From an uncultured beta proteobacterium (lineage in GTDB: Bacteria; Pseudomonadota; Gammaproteobacteria; Burkholderiales; Burkholderiaceae_C): a stretch of DNA of 64,000 bases. Shown here one piece after another: positions 23,922 through 33,198 of the stretch. Every line of letters begins with the position of its first letter. Positions within the stretch are counted from its first letter, which is position 1. A model generated the notes under the pieces. It had not been told where the DNA came from and did no database searches. It saw only the letters and a program-made list of their open reading frames with translations. The stretch is from the NCBI GenBank assembly GCA_903938815.1, contig CAJAES010000122.1:1-64000 (forward strand). Direction: 5' to 3'. Position numbers and translations under genes: made by a program.

Positions 23922-26113
23922 CATCCACCCTCGAACCGGGCCGCGCCAGCTCGCCGTCCGACTGGCTTGCCGAGGGCTTCGCGGCGCATCTGTCGGGCTG
24001 GGCGCGCAAGCAGGGTGGCGACGAGGCCGCGCAGCGCCTGGCGGGCCGGGCCGGGGCTGCCGTGAGCCGGGCGACGAGCGAGGGGCACGTGTGCCTGTCG
24101 CTGCAGGAACTGGCCGCCGAGCCCGGGTTCGGGGCTGGCCTGGCCGCGGATCTCGAGGCGGAATCGGCGTCGGTGACTGGATCCGCGCCTGCATCTGCAT
24201 CCGCATCGGACACAGCCCAGGCCGCGAGTTCGATCGCGTCATCGGCCAGCGCCCGGGCCGCCGACCCGGCAAGGCCCGAGTCCATGCCGCGCCTGCGCGC
24301 CGCGCTGCTCGCGTCGGGCGTCGTGGGCACCCCCGCCGAGCCGGGCGCCATGCCGCTGATCCTGGACGCCGAAGGCCGCCTCTACCTGCACCGCTACTTC
24401 GACTACGAGCGCAGGCTGGCGGCTCGGCTGGCGCGCGCTGCCGGCGCGCCGCCGTTCCCGCTGGACGACGCCACGCGCGAGCGGCTGGGTGAGCTCTTCC
24501 GCGCCAACGAGGCCGCGCTCCAGGGCGCCACCGACTGGCAGAAGGTCGCGGCGGCCCTGGCGCTGCGCGGCAGGCTCACCGTCATCAGCGGCGGCCCCGG
24601 CACGGGCAAGACCACCACGGTGGTGAACCTGCTGGCCTGCCTGATCGCACAGGACCCGGATTGCCGCATCGCGCTGGCCGCCCCCACCGGCAAGGCCGCC
24701 GCGCGCATGACAGACGCCATCCGCGACCGCGCCGCCCACCTGCCCGAAGCCCTGCGCGCGCGCCTGCCCACCGAGTCGTCCACTGTCCACAGGCTGCTGG
24801 GCGTCACGACGGCGGCAGGCGGGTTCCGCCACCATGCGGGCCGGCCACTGGCCATTGATGCGCTGGTGGTCGACGAAGCCTCGATGCTGGACCTGGCGCT
24901 GGCCACGCAACTGCTGGAAGCCGTGCCGGAATCGGCCCGCATCATCCTGCTGGGCGACAAGGACCAGCTCTCGGCCGTGGAATCGGGGGCCGTGTTCGCC
25001 GAACTCAGTGCCGACCCCGGGCTCGGCGCCGAATGCTGCGACGCCCTGGCGTCCCTGACCGGCCAGCCGGCCGACCTGCTGCGCCCGCCAGCCCCCGCGC
25101 GGGCCAGCAGCCTGCAGGACACCGTGGTCTGGTTCACCCAGAACTTCCGCTTCGCTGCCGATTCAGGCATCGGAAGGCTGGCCGCGGACATCAACGGCAA
25201 CCGGGCCCGCGAGGCGCTGGCCTGGCTGCGCAACAGCGACGACCCGTCGGTCCGCTGGCTGGACGACGGCGGCGCGCAGCCGGGAGACGAGACCCTGCGG
25301 ACCCTGTACGACGGCTACGCGCGTTATCTGCAGACGGTTCTGAGCGACCCCGCCGACCGCGCGGCCGTCACGGCCGCCTTCGGCAAGTTTCGCGCCTTGT
25401 GCGCGGTGCGCGAAGGCCCCCGCGGCATGCAGGCGCTCAACGACCGCATGACCCGGCAGGCCCGCCAGGCCCTGGAGCCGCTGTGGTCGGCCACGGGCTA
25501 CGACGCCCGCTCGCCCTGGTTCCCCGGTCGGCCGGTGATGGTGCTGCGCAACGACCCGGTGCTGAAGCTATTCAACGGCGACATCGGCATCGCACTGCCG
25601 GACGCGGCGGGCGTACTGAGCGTGGTGTTCCCCGTTGGCCCCGTCGGCCCCGTCGGGCCCGGCGCCTCGGGCGCCTCGGGCACATCGGGCACATCGGGCG
25701 GCTTCCGCGCCGTGCCCACGGTGCGCATGCCCGAGCACCAGACCGCCTTCGCGATGACGGTGCACAAGTCCCAGGGGTCGGAGTTCGACGAAGTGCTCGT
25801 GCTGCTGCCGGAGCGCCGCAGCCCGGTGCTCACGCGCGAACTGGTCTACACGGGCGTGACGCGGGCACGCAGCCGGGTCACGCTGTCCTGCAGCGCGGAC
25901 GTTCTGGCCGGTGCCATCCTGTCGCCCACGCGACGCCGCTCCGGCCTGCTCGCGCGCCTGCGCGATACCACCGGCACCGCGCCGGCTCACACCTCGGGCG
26001 GCCTGACAGCCGACGCCGCCGGCCGCACCACGGACAGCACGGACGGCACGGACAGCACGGACATCACTGCAACCACGGCCACCAGGCCCAGCACGCCCAC
26101 AGCCCACCCATGA
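23918..26113 (+). CDS. recD: Exodeoxyribonuclease V alpha subunit RecD
   Basis: A 731-residue SF1B 5'-3' helicase. Walker A is SGGPGTGKTTTVVN near residue 224, Walker B region is DALVVDEASMLDLAL followed by LLGDKDQLSAVESG, and the C-terminal helicase motif is AFAMTVHKSQGSEFDEVLVL with VYTGVTRARSRVTL. Three regions are low complexity: an Ala/Ser-rich stretch near residues 85-110, a VGPVGPVGP/SGTSG repeat near 570-595 and a Thr/Asp-rich tail. The start overlaps the recB stop (ATGA) and its stop overlaps sbcD. Confidence 0.94.
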   Translation: MTSTLEPGRASSPSDWLAEGFAAHLSGWARKQGGDEAAQRLAGRAGAAVSRATSEGHVCLSLQELAAEPGFGAGLAADLEAESASVTGSAPASASASDTAQAASSIASSASARAADPARPESMPRLRAALLASGVVGTPAEPGAMPLILDAEGRLYLHRYFDYERRLAARLARAAGAPPFPLDDATRERLGELFRANEAALQGATDWQKVAAALALRGRLTVISGGPGTGKTTTVVNLLACLIAQDPDCRIALAAPTGKAAARMTDAIRDRAAHLPEALRARLPTESSTVHRLLGVTTAAGGFRHHAGRPLAIDALVVDEASMLDLALATQLLEAVPESARIILLGDKDQLSAVESGAVFAELSADPGLGAECCDALASLTGQPADLLRPPAPARASSLQDTVVWFTQNFRFAADSGIGRLAADINGNRAREALAWLRNSDDPSVRWLDDGGAQPGDETLRTLYDGYARYLQTVLSDPADRAAVTAAFGKFRALCAVREGPRGMQALNDRMTRQARQALEPLWSATGYDARSPWFPGRPVMVLRNDPVLKLFNGDIGIALPDAAGVLSVVFPVGPVGPVGPGASGASGTSGTSGGFRAVPTVRMPEHQTAFAMTVHKSQGSEFDEVLVLLPERRSPVLTRELVYTGVTRARSRVTLSCSADVLAGAILSPTRRRSGLLARLRDTTGTAPAHTSGGLTADAAGRTTDSTDGTDSTDITATTATRPSTPTAHP

Positions 26114-27264
26114 CAAGAATCCTCCACAGCGGCGATTGGCACCTGGGCCGCTACCTCCACGGCGTCTCGCTGCTCGAGGACCAGGCCCATGTGCTGAAGC
26201 AGTTCGTGGCGCTGGCGCGCGAGGAGCGCGTGGATGCCGTCGTGATCGCGGGGGATGTCTACGACCGTTCGGTGCCCCCGGCGGACGCGGTCGCGCTGCT
26301 CGACGAAGTGCTGGCCAAGCTTGTCATCGAGGCGCGCATCCCGGTGATCATGATCGCCGGTAACCACGACAGCGCAGAGCGCATCGGCTTCGGCGGGCGC
26401 ATCTTCTCGGGCCAGGGCCTGCACCTGCGCGGCACGCTGGACGATCTTTCGCCCATCCGCCTGCCGGGCGCGCACGGCACGGTGGCCTTCCATGCCCTGC
26501 CCTACACCGAGCCGGTGTTCGCGCGCGCCCTGCCGGGTGGCGAGGCGGTCAGCGACCACCAGAGCGCGATGGCGCACGCGGTCTCGATCCTGCGCGCGCA
26601 GCGGCGCCCGGGCGAGCGCAACGTGCTCGTCGGCCACGCCTTCGTCACCGGCGGCAGCGAATCCGAATCGGAGCGGCCGCTGTCGGTGGGCGGCTCGGGC
26701 AACGTCGCCGCCGACACCTTCGAAGGCTTCGACTACGTGGCGCTGGGCCACCTGCACCGCCCGCAGAACATCGGTTCGTCCCGCATCCACTACCCGGGCT
26801 CGCTGCTGAAGTACTCCTTCAACGAGGTGGCCCACGCCAAGGGCGTTTCGCTGGTGGAGATCGGCACGGAAGGGTTGCCCATGATCCGCAGCATCCCGCT
26901 GGCGGCCCGCCGCGATGTGCGCATCGTCAGGGGCACGCTGGCCGACCTGCTGGCGCAGCCCGACCCCACGCGCAGCCGCGAGGACTACCTCTGCGCCCAT
27001 CTCACCGACGACGGCCCCGTGCTCGACCCGATGGCCCGCCTGCGCGAGGTCTACCCCAACATGATGGAGCTGCAGTTCACGCGCACGCGCACCGGCGACG
27101 CCTCGGCGCACGCCGGCGGCGACCACCGGCGGCGCGAACCTGCGGAACTCTTCCAGGCCTTCTACCGCGACATGGTGGGCGCCGAACTGGGCGAGGCGGC
27201 GCTCGAGGTCTTCAGGGACAGCGTGCGCAGTGCGTCCAGCCCCGCCGAGAAAGGCGCCGCATGA
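26110..27264 (+). CDS. sbcD: Exonuclease subunit SbcD (Mre11-like nuclease)
   Basis: A 384-residue metallophosphoesterase. The metal-binding motifs are HSGDWHLGR (6-14), IAGDVYDR, IAGNHDSAERI and VGHAFV...ALGHLHRPQ. SbcD with SbcC forms the Mre11-Rad50 homologue that opens hairpins and processes protein-blocked DNA ends. Start overlaps recD stop (ATGA). Length fits the family. Confidence 0.95.
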   Translation: MTRILHSGDWHLGRYLHGVSLLEDQAHVLKQFVALAREERVDAVVIAGDVYDRSVPPADAVALLDEVLAKLVIEARIPVIMIAGNHDSAERIGFGGRIFSGQGLHLRGTLDDLSPIRLPGAHGTVAFHALPYTEPVFARALPGGEAVSDHQSAMAHAVSILRAQRRPGERNVLVGHAFVTGGSESESERPLSVGGSGNVAADTFEGFDYVALGHLHRPQNIGSSRIHYPGSLLKYSFNEVAHAKGVSLVEIGTEGLPMIRSIPLAARRDVRIVRGTLADLLAQPDPTRSREDYLCAHLTDDGPVLDPMARLREVYPNMMELQFTRTRTGDASAHAGGDHRRREPAELFQAFYRDMVGAELGEAALEVFRDSVRSASSPAEKGAA

Positions 27265-30200
27265 AGCCGCTGCTGCTGGAACTCCAGGCCTTCGGGCCCT
27301 TTGCGCACCGACAGGTCATCGACTTCCGCCTGCTGGGCGCCAAGACCTTCTTCCTGATCCACGGCCCCACCGGCGCCGGCAAGACGAGCCTGCTTGACGG
27401 CATGTGCTTCGCGCTCTTCGGCGACAGCTCGGGCGGGGAGCGCCAGGGCCACCAGATGCGCAGCCACCATGCCGACGACGACATCCTGACCGAGGTGCGG
27501 TACAGCTTCGCCCTGGGCGCCGACACCTACCGCGTTCGACGCGTCCCCGACCAGATGCGCAAGTCCCGGCGCGGCGGCGGTGAGACGAAGCAGCAGCAGA
27601 TCGCCGAGCTGTGGCGCATCGAGACGGTGGACGGCATCGAGACCGAGCGCCCGCTGGCGTCGGGGTGGATCAAGGTCACCGAGGCCGTGAAGCGCCTGCT
27701 GGGCTTCGACAGCCAGCAGTTCCGGCAGGTCATCATGCTGCCCCAGGGCAAGTTCTTCGAGTTCCTGAAGAGCAGCTCGCAGGACCGCGAGAAGATCCTG
27801 CAGACGCTGTTCGGCACCGAGCTCTACAAGCGCATCGAGGAGCAGCTGAAGCACGCGGCCAACGATCTCTCGCGTCAGGCGGAGAACGTGGGTATCCAGC
27901 GCCAGACGCTGCTGCGGCAGGCCGATGCCGAGAGCCTCGAGGCCGTGCAGGCGCGGCGCGGCCAGCAGACCGAGGAGCTCGCCCTGCGGCAGGCCGCCGA
28001 GCAGGCCGCCGCCGCCGCGGCGCTGGGCGCCGAGAAGGCGCTGGCCGAGGCGCGCGGCGTGGCCGTCCGTTTCCAGGAACTCGATCAGGCCGGGTCGTCG
28101 CTGCTGTCGCTGCGCGCCCAGGAAGCCGGCTGGGCCACGCAGCGCGACCGCCTCGCGCAGGCTCGACGCGCGGCGACCATCGAGCCGCACGCCGATGCGG
28201 TGGCCGACCTCGACCGCCAGCTGGCGCAGGCCGCCAGCCTGGGCCAGACGCTGGCCACGCAAGCCGCTGCGGCGCTGCAGGCGCGCGAGAAGGCGGACGC
28301 CGCGCTCGCCGCCGAACGGGCACGCAGCCCGGAGCTCGAACGGGCGGTCACGCGCGTTCTCGAACTCGAGTCGCTGCGCGAGAAGGTGGCGGCACTCGAC
28401 GCCGCCCGCGACGGCCAGGCCAAGGCCGGCGCCGACGCGGCCCGGGCGGGCGCGGCACTGAACGCGGCACGGCAGGCCCGGGATGCGGCCGCGCAGACCC
28501 TGGCGAAGCTGAACATCGACCTTCAGGCGCAACGCCTCCAGGCAGCGGCGATCGAAGGGCTGCAGGCCGCCCAGGCGCAACTCTCGGCCCAGCTCGGCCA
28601 TGCGAGGGCGCTGGAAGAGCGCCTGTCGGAACAGGCCGATGCGGTGCGGCTCACCGAAGCCGCCACCACGCGCGTGAACACCGCAAGCACCCGCAGCGCC
28701 GAAGCACGCCTGCAGCGGGATCGTCTGCGCCAGGCCTGGCTGGCCGGGCAGGCGGCGCGGCTGGCCCTGGCGCTGGCTGAAGGCGAACCCTGCCCGGTCT
28801 GCGGCGGGCACGAACACCCCGCGCCGGCGCATGCCGCGCAAGCCCTGGTGAGCGACGATTCGCTGAAGGCCGCCGAGGACGCCGCGACACAGGCCGAGAC
28901 CGCGCAACGCGCTGCCGAACATGCCCTGGCTTCCGCACGCGAGGCCGAGAGCCTGCTGAAGGCGCGGATCGAAGACGCGCGCCGGGCACTCGGCGATGCC
29001 GCGCAGCAGGCACCCGGCGACAGCCCGAACACAGCCGCGACTTTGGCGGCGCAGGCCAGGAGCGTGCACGACCGCCTGGCAACGGCACAAGCCGCAGCCC
29101 GGTCCGTGAAGGATCTCGAATCCCGGCTGCACGGCGTCACGGCCACGGCGGACGAGGCCGAGCGGGCCACGCAGACGGCCGAGACCCAGGCTCAGGCCGC
29201 CCAGTCGGCGCTGGAGCGCCTGAAGGGGCAGCTGGCCGAACGCGAGGCCGGCGTTCCGGCCGAGCTGTCCGCCCCCGCGGCGCTTGAGGCAGCGCGCAAG
29301 GCCGCTGCTGACGCGCGCGACCGGCTCACGCGCTCACTCGAAGCAGCCACGGCCGCCGCCAGGACCGCCAGCGAGCAGCACATCGAGGCCGCCACGCGCC
29401 TGCAGGCGCACGAACAGGCACGCACCGCATTGACCGCGCAGCGCGCCACCCGCGAGGCCGATCTGCGCACGCGCCTGCACGACGCCGGCTTCGCCGATGC
29501 CGGCGCATTCGCCGCGGCCCGCCTGGACGAGCGCGCCATCGCGAAGCTGGCCGCCGACATCGAGGCCTTCGCAGCATCGCTGGCGGCAGCCGTCGAACGC
29601 GCGCTGCGCGCCGCCGAGGCCACGCGCGAACTCACCCGACCCGATCTGGCCAGCCGCACCGAGGCCCACGAAGCCGGCAAGGCCGCGCAGCAGGCCGCCG
29701 GCAATGCCGTGCGCGACACGATGGCCGCGCTGAAGGCGACCGCAGGTTTCGCCGACGCCCTGCAGCGCATGGCAGACGAATACCGTGCCATCGAGGACCG
29801 GTACACCGTGCTGAAGGAGGTGTCCGACGTGGCCGGCGGCAACAACCCGCAGCGCATGTCCCTGCAGCGCTACGTTCTGGCCACCCTGCTGGAGGAAGTG
29901 CTGGCGGCCACCACGCTGCGACTGCGCGTGATGAGCCGGGGCCGCTACGAGATGCGGCGCAAGCTGGCGGCCACCGACCAGCGCGCGGCCGCGGGCCTGG
30001 ACCTGGAGGTCTTCGACCAGTACACCGGCACCACGCGGGCGGTCAGCACGCTGTCGGGTGGCGAATCCTTCCTGGCCTCCCTGGCGCTGGCGCTCGGCCT
30101 GTCCGACGTGGTGCAGTCCCACGCGGGCGGCATCCACCTCGATGCGATCTTTGTCGACGAAGGCTTCGGCACCCTCGACCCCGAAGCCCTGGCCTCGGCG

Positions 30201-30341
30201 ATCCGGTCGCTTCAGGACCTGCAGCAGGCCGGGCGCATGGTGGGCATCATCTCGCACGTGGCCGAGCTGAAGGAGTGGATCGACGCGCGGCTGGAACTGC
30301 GGTCGACCCCCTCGGGCAGCGTGGCCGAGTTCAGGCTCTGA
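27261..30341 (+). CDS. sbcC: Exonuclease subunit SbcC (Rad50-like ATPase)
   Basis: A 1026-residue SMC-like ATPase. Walker A GPTGAGKT is at residues 35-42. Long Ala/Gln/Glu-rich coiled coils flank the zinc-hook motif CPVCGG near residue 510. The ABC signature LSGGESFLASLALALGL is near 930 and Walker B/D-loop AIFVDEGFGTLD near 960. It dimerises through the hook and gates SbcD at DNA ends. The start overlaps the sbcD stop (ATGA), so expression is coupled to the recBCD genes upstream. Confidence 0.95.
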   Translation: MKPLLLELQAFGPFAHRQVIDFRLLGAKTFFLIHGPTGAGKTSLLDGMCFALFGDSSGGERQGHQMRSHHADDDILTEVRYSFALGADTYRVRRVPDQMRKSRRGGGETKQQQIAELWRIETVDGIETERPLASGWIKVTEAVKRLLGFDSQQFRQVIMLPQGKFFEFLKSSSQDREKILQTLFGTELYKRIEEQLKHAANDLSRQAENVGIQRQTLLRQADAESLEAVQARRGQQTEELALRQAAEQAAAAAALGAEKALAEARGVAVRFQELDQAGSSLLSLRAQEAGWATQRDRLAQARRAATIEPHADAVADLDRQLAQAASLGQTLATQAAAALQAREKADAALAAERARSPELERAVTRVLELESLREKVAALDAARDGQAKAGADAARAGAALNAARQARDAAAQTLAKLNIDLQAQRLQAAAIEGLQAAQAQLSAQLGHARALEERLSEQADAVRLTEAATTRVNTASTRSAEARLQRDRLRQAWLAGQAARLALALAEGEPCPVCGGHEHPAPAHAAQALVSDDSLKAAEDAATQAETAQRAAEHALASAREAESLLKARIEDARRALGDAAQQAPGDSPNTAATLAAQARSVHDRLATAQAAARSVKDLESRLHGVTATADEAERATQTAETQAQAAQSALERLKGQLAEREAGVPAELSAPAALEAARKAAADARDRLTRSLEAATAAARTASEQHIEAATRLQAHEQARTALTAQRATREADLRTRLHDAGFADAGAFAAARLDERAIAKLAADIEAFAASLAAAVERALRAAEATRELTRPDLASRTEAHEAGKAAQQAAGNAVRDTMAALKATAGFADALQRMADEYRAIEDRYTVLKEVSDVAGGNNPQRMSLQRYVLATLLEEVLAATTLRLRVMSRGRYEMRRKLAATDQRAAAGLDLEVFDQYTGTTRAVSTLSGGESFLASLALALGLSDVVQSHAGGIHLDAIFVDEGFGTLDPEALASAIRSLQDLQQAGRMVGIISHVAELKEWIDARLELRSTPSGSVAEFRL

Positions 30342-30355
30342 ACTGGCCGCGCCAC

Positions 30356-30403
30356 CGATGTCGATGTCGATGTCGATGTCGATGTCGATGTCGATGTCGA
30401 TGT
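30356..30403 (+). repeat. Eight tandem copies of CGATGT
   Basis: A perfect hexanucleotide array (8 x CGATGT, 48 bases, with a partial ninth unit CGA) lies 14 bases after the sbcC stop in the non-coding space between convergent genes. It looks like a slippage-generated microsatellite. Confidence 0.9.
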
Positions 30404-30473
30404 CGACCGTGAAGCAGATGCCGCCCCCGCCTCACGGCTGCGGGCAGGAACCGTCAGCCAAATGGAAGAGCCA

Positions 30474-30498
30474 GGCGCTTTCGTGCTGACAAAGCGCC
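30474..30498 (-). terminator. Hairpin after the VIT/vWA gene stop
   Basis: GGCGCTTT and AAAGCGCC form a perfect eight-pair stem with a nine-base loop, seven bases beyond the minus-strand stop codon. There is no U-run, so terminator activity is uncertain. Confidence 0.35.
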
Positions 30499-30505
30499 CA
30501 GCGCA

Positions 30506-32947
30506 TCACCCACCCGACCGCAGCGCCTTCGCCAGGCGCTGCTGCCGTTGCGATGCAGGCGCATCGGTCGGACACGAGGCCAGTTCACGGTCGAAGACCG
30601 TCCATGCGGCAGTGCGGAGGTCCTGGGCGATGGCGCCGGCATGCGGCCTCAGCACGGCCGCAGCCACCGTGTCGCCCTCGCGGCCCGGGCGCAGCGCCAC
30701 CCAGTAGGCCAACAGCAGCCAGGCCACTGCGTCGGCCACGCCGAGCTGGCGCGTGGCAGCCAGGATGTGCAGCGATTCGCGCCCGGGTTTCAGGCGCAGG
30801 CAGCAGCGGGAGACGTCGTTCAGCGAGCCCCCGGAGCCCAGCAGGTTCGCGACAGCCACCATCAGCTGACGCAGGCTGGCCGTCTGGCGGACCGGGAGGT
30901 CGGGAGGCGATACCCAGGGCGGGATGGATGTCGCCCGGACGGACGCGGGAACGGTCTTGGAACCGGTCTTGGGAAGGGACGGGACCGGGGCCGACCGGGC
31001 GGTCGATTCGACAGCCGAGTCCGAAGACACGCCGGCGATCGACAACCGATCGAAGAGCGCCCACGCGTCCCCCGCCCCGGACGGGCTACGGAACGCCCTC
31101 ATGCTCAAGGAAGGGCCCGACGAATCCAGGGAATAGGAGACGAGTGCGCTCCGGGGCAGCCCGGCCGAACGCAGGACGGTCCCGTTCCCGCCCCAGCCGG
31201 CAGCGAGCATCGAAGCCACACGGTGCAGTTCCGCTTCCTCGTCGCACTTGTCGGCCTCGGCGCGCGGGTGCACCAGCACGCAGTGGGTCTGCTGCGTCAG
31301 CAGGCGGTAGCCCACGGCGAGGCCGAGCGCCTCTTCCTCGGTCGCCGCGCGCAGCCGTCGGCTGGCACCCAGGCGCGCCAGCGTGTCGCCGCCTTCGGTC
31401 TCGGCCGATCGCGCCAGATGCGGCGTCTCGAACACCGGCCCGCCGTCAGCGGGCGTCACGAGCCGGGGCTGCGGCTCACCCGCGCCCGCGTCGAAACCCG
31501 CCATGACCACCATCGTGTCGCCGCCGAAGACGATCGCCTGCGGCTCCGAGCGCCAGGTGGTCTGTGCGCCCCAGTCGACCTGCACGCCGTCCCAGTGCTG
31601 CTGGCGCATGCGGCGCAGCATGCGGGTGGCGGCGTCCTGCATGTCCTCGCCGGGCGAGACGAATTCGCAGGCGCCGCCGGTGGCGTCCACCAGCTGCTGC
31701 AGGGCGCCGCCCGCGGGCGCGCTGCCGACCCCGATGGCGAAGACACGGTGCCCGCGCGGACGTGCCGACCGGACGATGTCGGGCATGTCGTAGACCTCGC
31801 CATCGGTGATCAGCAGCACGTCCACACCTTCGGTCAGTGGCGCGGCGTCCGCAGCATTGGACCGCTTCGGAAGGATCGTGTCGAAGACCCCCGCCAGCGC
31901 GTTCTCCATCTCGGTGCCACCCATCGACGCCGCGGTGCCGTCGATCAGCCGCTGCAGGCGGCGCACCGCGACCGGGGTGCAGGGCGTCGCGGCCCAGACA
32001 TGGTCGACATCGCTGCCGAAGCGCGAGAGGCCCACTTCGTCGGCCTCGGTCAGGCCGGCCAGGACGGCCCGCAGCGCCTCCCGGGCCGAGGCGATGCTGT
32101 CGCCGTTCATGGACCCGGAGCAGTCGACCAGCAGCCGCAGCCGGACCGAGGCACGCTCGGCGCCGCGCGGCATCTCGAACGCCGCCACCGACACCCGATA
32201 GCCGCTGCCGGCGCGGGTGTCGTCACCGGTCACCAGCACCCCACCGTACGGCGACGGCGGGGTGACCGTGAACACGACGTCGCGGTCCAGCGCCGCGCCG
32301 GGCTGCAGCGAGACACGCGTGAGGGCGCCCGTCCGCTCGCGCGAGGTGGCGTGGGTGGGGCATGACACCACGGCGTCCGCCAGCGAGGCCCCGAGCGTGA
32401 GCGACAGGGCCAGCGGGTGCTGGGTCGCCATCGACACCGGCGGCACCTGGTGCGGCTGCAGGCCGGCGCACGCAGGGTCGCCGTAGCGCGGCGCGATGGT
32501 GGTGGGGATCGCGATGCGCAGGCGCCCATGGTCGAAGGCCAGCCATTGCGCGGTGCGGATCTCCAGCACGGCCTCCTCGCCAGGCTTCAGGTTGCCGATG
32601 TTGGCGGTGTGGATGCCATCCCCAGAGGTCTCCAGCAAGGCCGGCAGGTCACCGTCGGCCAGCGCGGATTCATAGGTCTGCTCGGCCTCGGCGCGCGGCA
32701 CGATGACGCCCTGGCGCCGCTGGCCGCCCAGTTCGGCGGCGAACTCCAGCAGGACGGCATCGTGAGGCAACGGGAAGGTGTAGACCACCTCCAGGAGTGC
32801 GGCGCTCTCGTTGCGATAGCGCTGGCGCAAGGTCAGCGTGAGCAGCACGCCGTCCAGGCGCGCGTCGGCCTCGACGCCGGCCAGGACCGGCGGGCGGCCG
32901 CCGTTGCGCGCCTGGAGCAGGAAGCCGGATTCCCGGGTCTCGTTCAT
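30506..32947 (-). CDS. VIT and von Willebrand factor A domain protein
   Basis: An 813-residue protein. An N-terminal VIT domain (about residues 15-135; LLTLTLRQRYRN, YTFPLPHDAVL, EAEQTYESALADGDLPALLE) precedes a vWA domain with the complete MIDAS motif DCSGSMNGDS near residue 273 and the late LLITDGEVYD. It resembles inter-alpha-trypsin-inhibitor heavy-chain-like bacterial proteins. No signal peptide or membrane segment is seen at the N-terminus, so it is probably cytoplasmic. MIDAS-dependent binding of a partner is expected; the partner is unknown. A MerR-type regulator lies upstream on the same strand, and two LexA-like sites lie in the 251-base gap between them. Confidence 0.85.
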   Translation of the reverse strand: MNETRESGFLLQARNGGRPPVLAGVEADARLDGVLLTLTLRQRYRNESAALLEVVYTFPLPHDAVLLEFAAELGGQRRQGVIVPRAEAEQTYESALADGDLPALLETSGDGIHTANIGNLKPGEEAVLEIRTAQWLAFDHGRLRIAIPTTIAPRYGDPACAGLQPHQVPPVSMATQHPLALSLTLGASLADAVVSCPTHATSRERTGALTRVSLQPGAALDRDVVFTVTPPSPYGGVLVTGDDTRAGSGYRVSVAAFEMPRGAERASVRLRLLVDCSGSMNGDSIASAREALRAVLAGLTEADEVGLSRFGSDVDHVWAATPCTPVAVRRLQRLIDGTAASMGGTEMENALAGVFDTILPKRSNAADAAPLTEGVDVLLITDGEVYDMPDIVRSARPRGHRVFAIGVGSAPAGGALQQLVDATGGACEFVSPGEDMQDAATRMLRRMRQQHWDGVQVDWGAQTTWRSEPQAIVFGGDTMVVMAGFDAGAGEPQPRLVTPADGGPVFETPHLARSAETEGGDTLARLGASRRLRAATEEEALGLAVGYRLLTQQTHCVLVHPRAEADKCDEEAELHRVASMLAAGWGGNGTVLRSAGLPRSALVSYSLDSSGPSLSMRAFRSPSGAGDAWALFDRLSIAGVSSDSAVESTARSAPVPSLPKTGSKTVPASVRATSIPPWVSPPDLPVRQTASLRQLMVAVANLLGSGGSLNDVSRCCLRLKPGRESLHILAATRQLGVADAVAWLLLAYWVALRPGREGDTVAAAVLRPHAGAIAQDLRTAAWTVFDRELASCPTDAPASQRQQRLAKALRSGG

Positions 32948-33002
32948 GTCGTGGTTCCCTGAGCATGTGGTTGTTGTCGATCACCGCCGACTCGTTAAGG
33001 CT

Positions 33003-33018
33003 CAGTTGCAATATACAG
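33003..33018. promoter_or_regulatory. Imperfect LexA-like site near the VIT/vWA start
   Basis: On the minus strand the sequence is CTGTATATTGCAACTG; the left half CTGTATAT is consensus and the right half differs at one of the four core positions (ACTG for ACAG). It is 56 bases upstream of the VIT/vWA start codon and contains a -10-like TATATT. Confidence 0.4.
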
Positions 33019-33137
33019 TCCACTGATACAAAACGGAAAGCAAGGCCTGACTCGGGCCATCGCCATCGGTGAGCTCATGCTCGCGGCCTGCTGGCTCAAG
33101 GAGTGAGCCTGCAGGGCGGAGCCACCTGCTTCAGGGA

Positions 33138-33153
33138 CTGTTCGTTTGTACAG
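33138..33153. promoter_or_regulatory. Perfect LexA-type box upstream of the VIT/vWA gene
   Basis: CTGTTCGTTTGTACAG matches CTGT-N8-ACAG exactly. It lies between the MerR gene stop and the VIT/vWA start, 191 bases upstream of the latter, with no other gene nearby that it could serve on the plus strand. Confidence 0.6.
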
Positions 33154-33198
33154 TTGATTGTCGAATACCGCGCAGGGCGGCATCGAGGCAGGCCCGGA

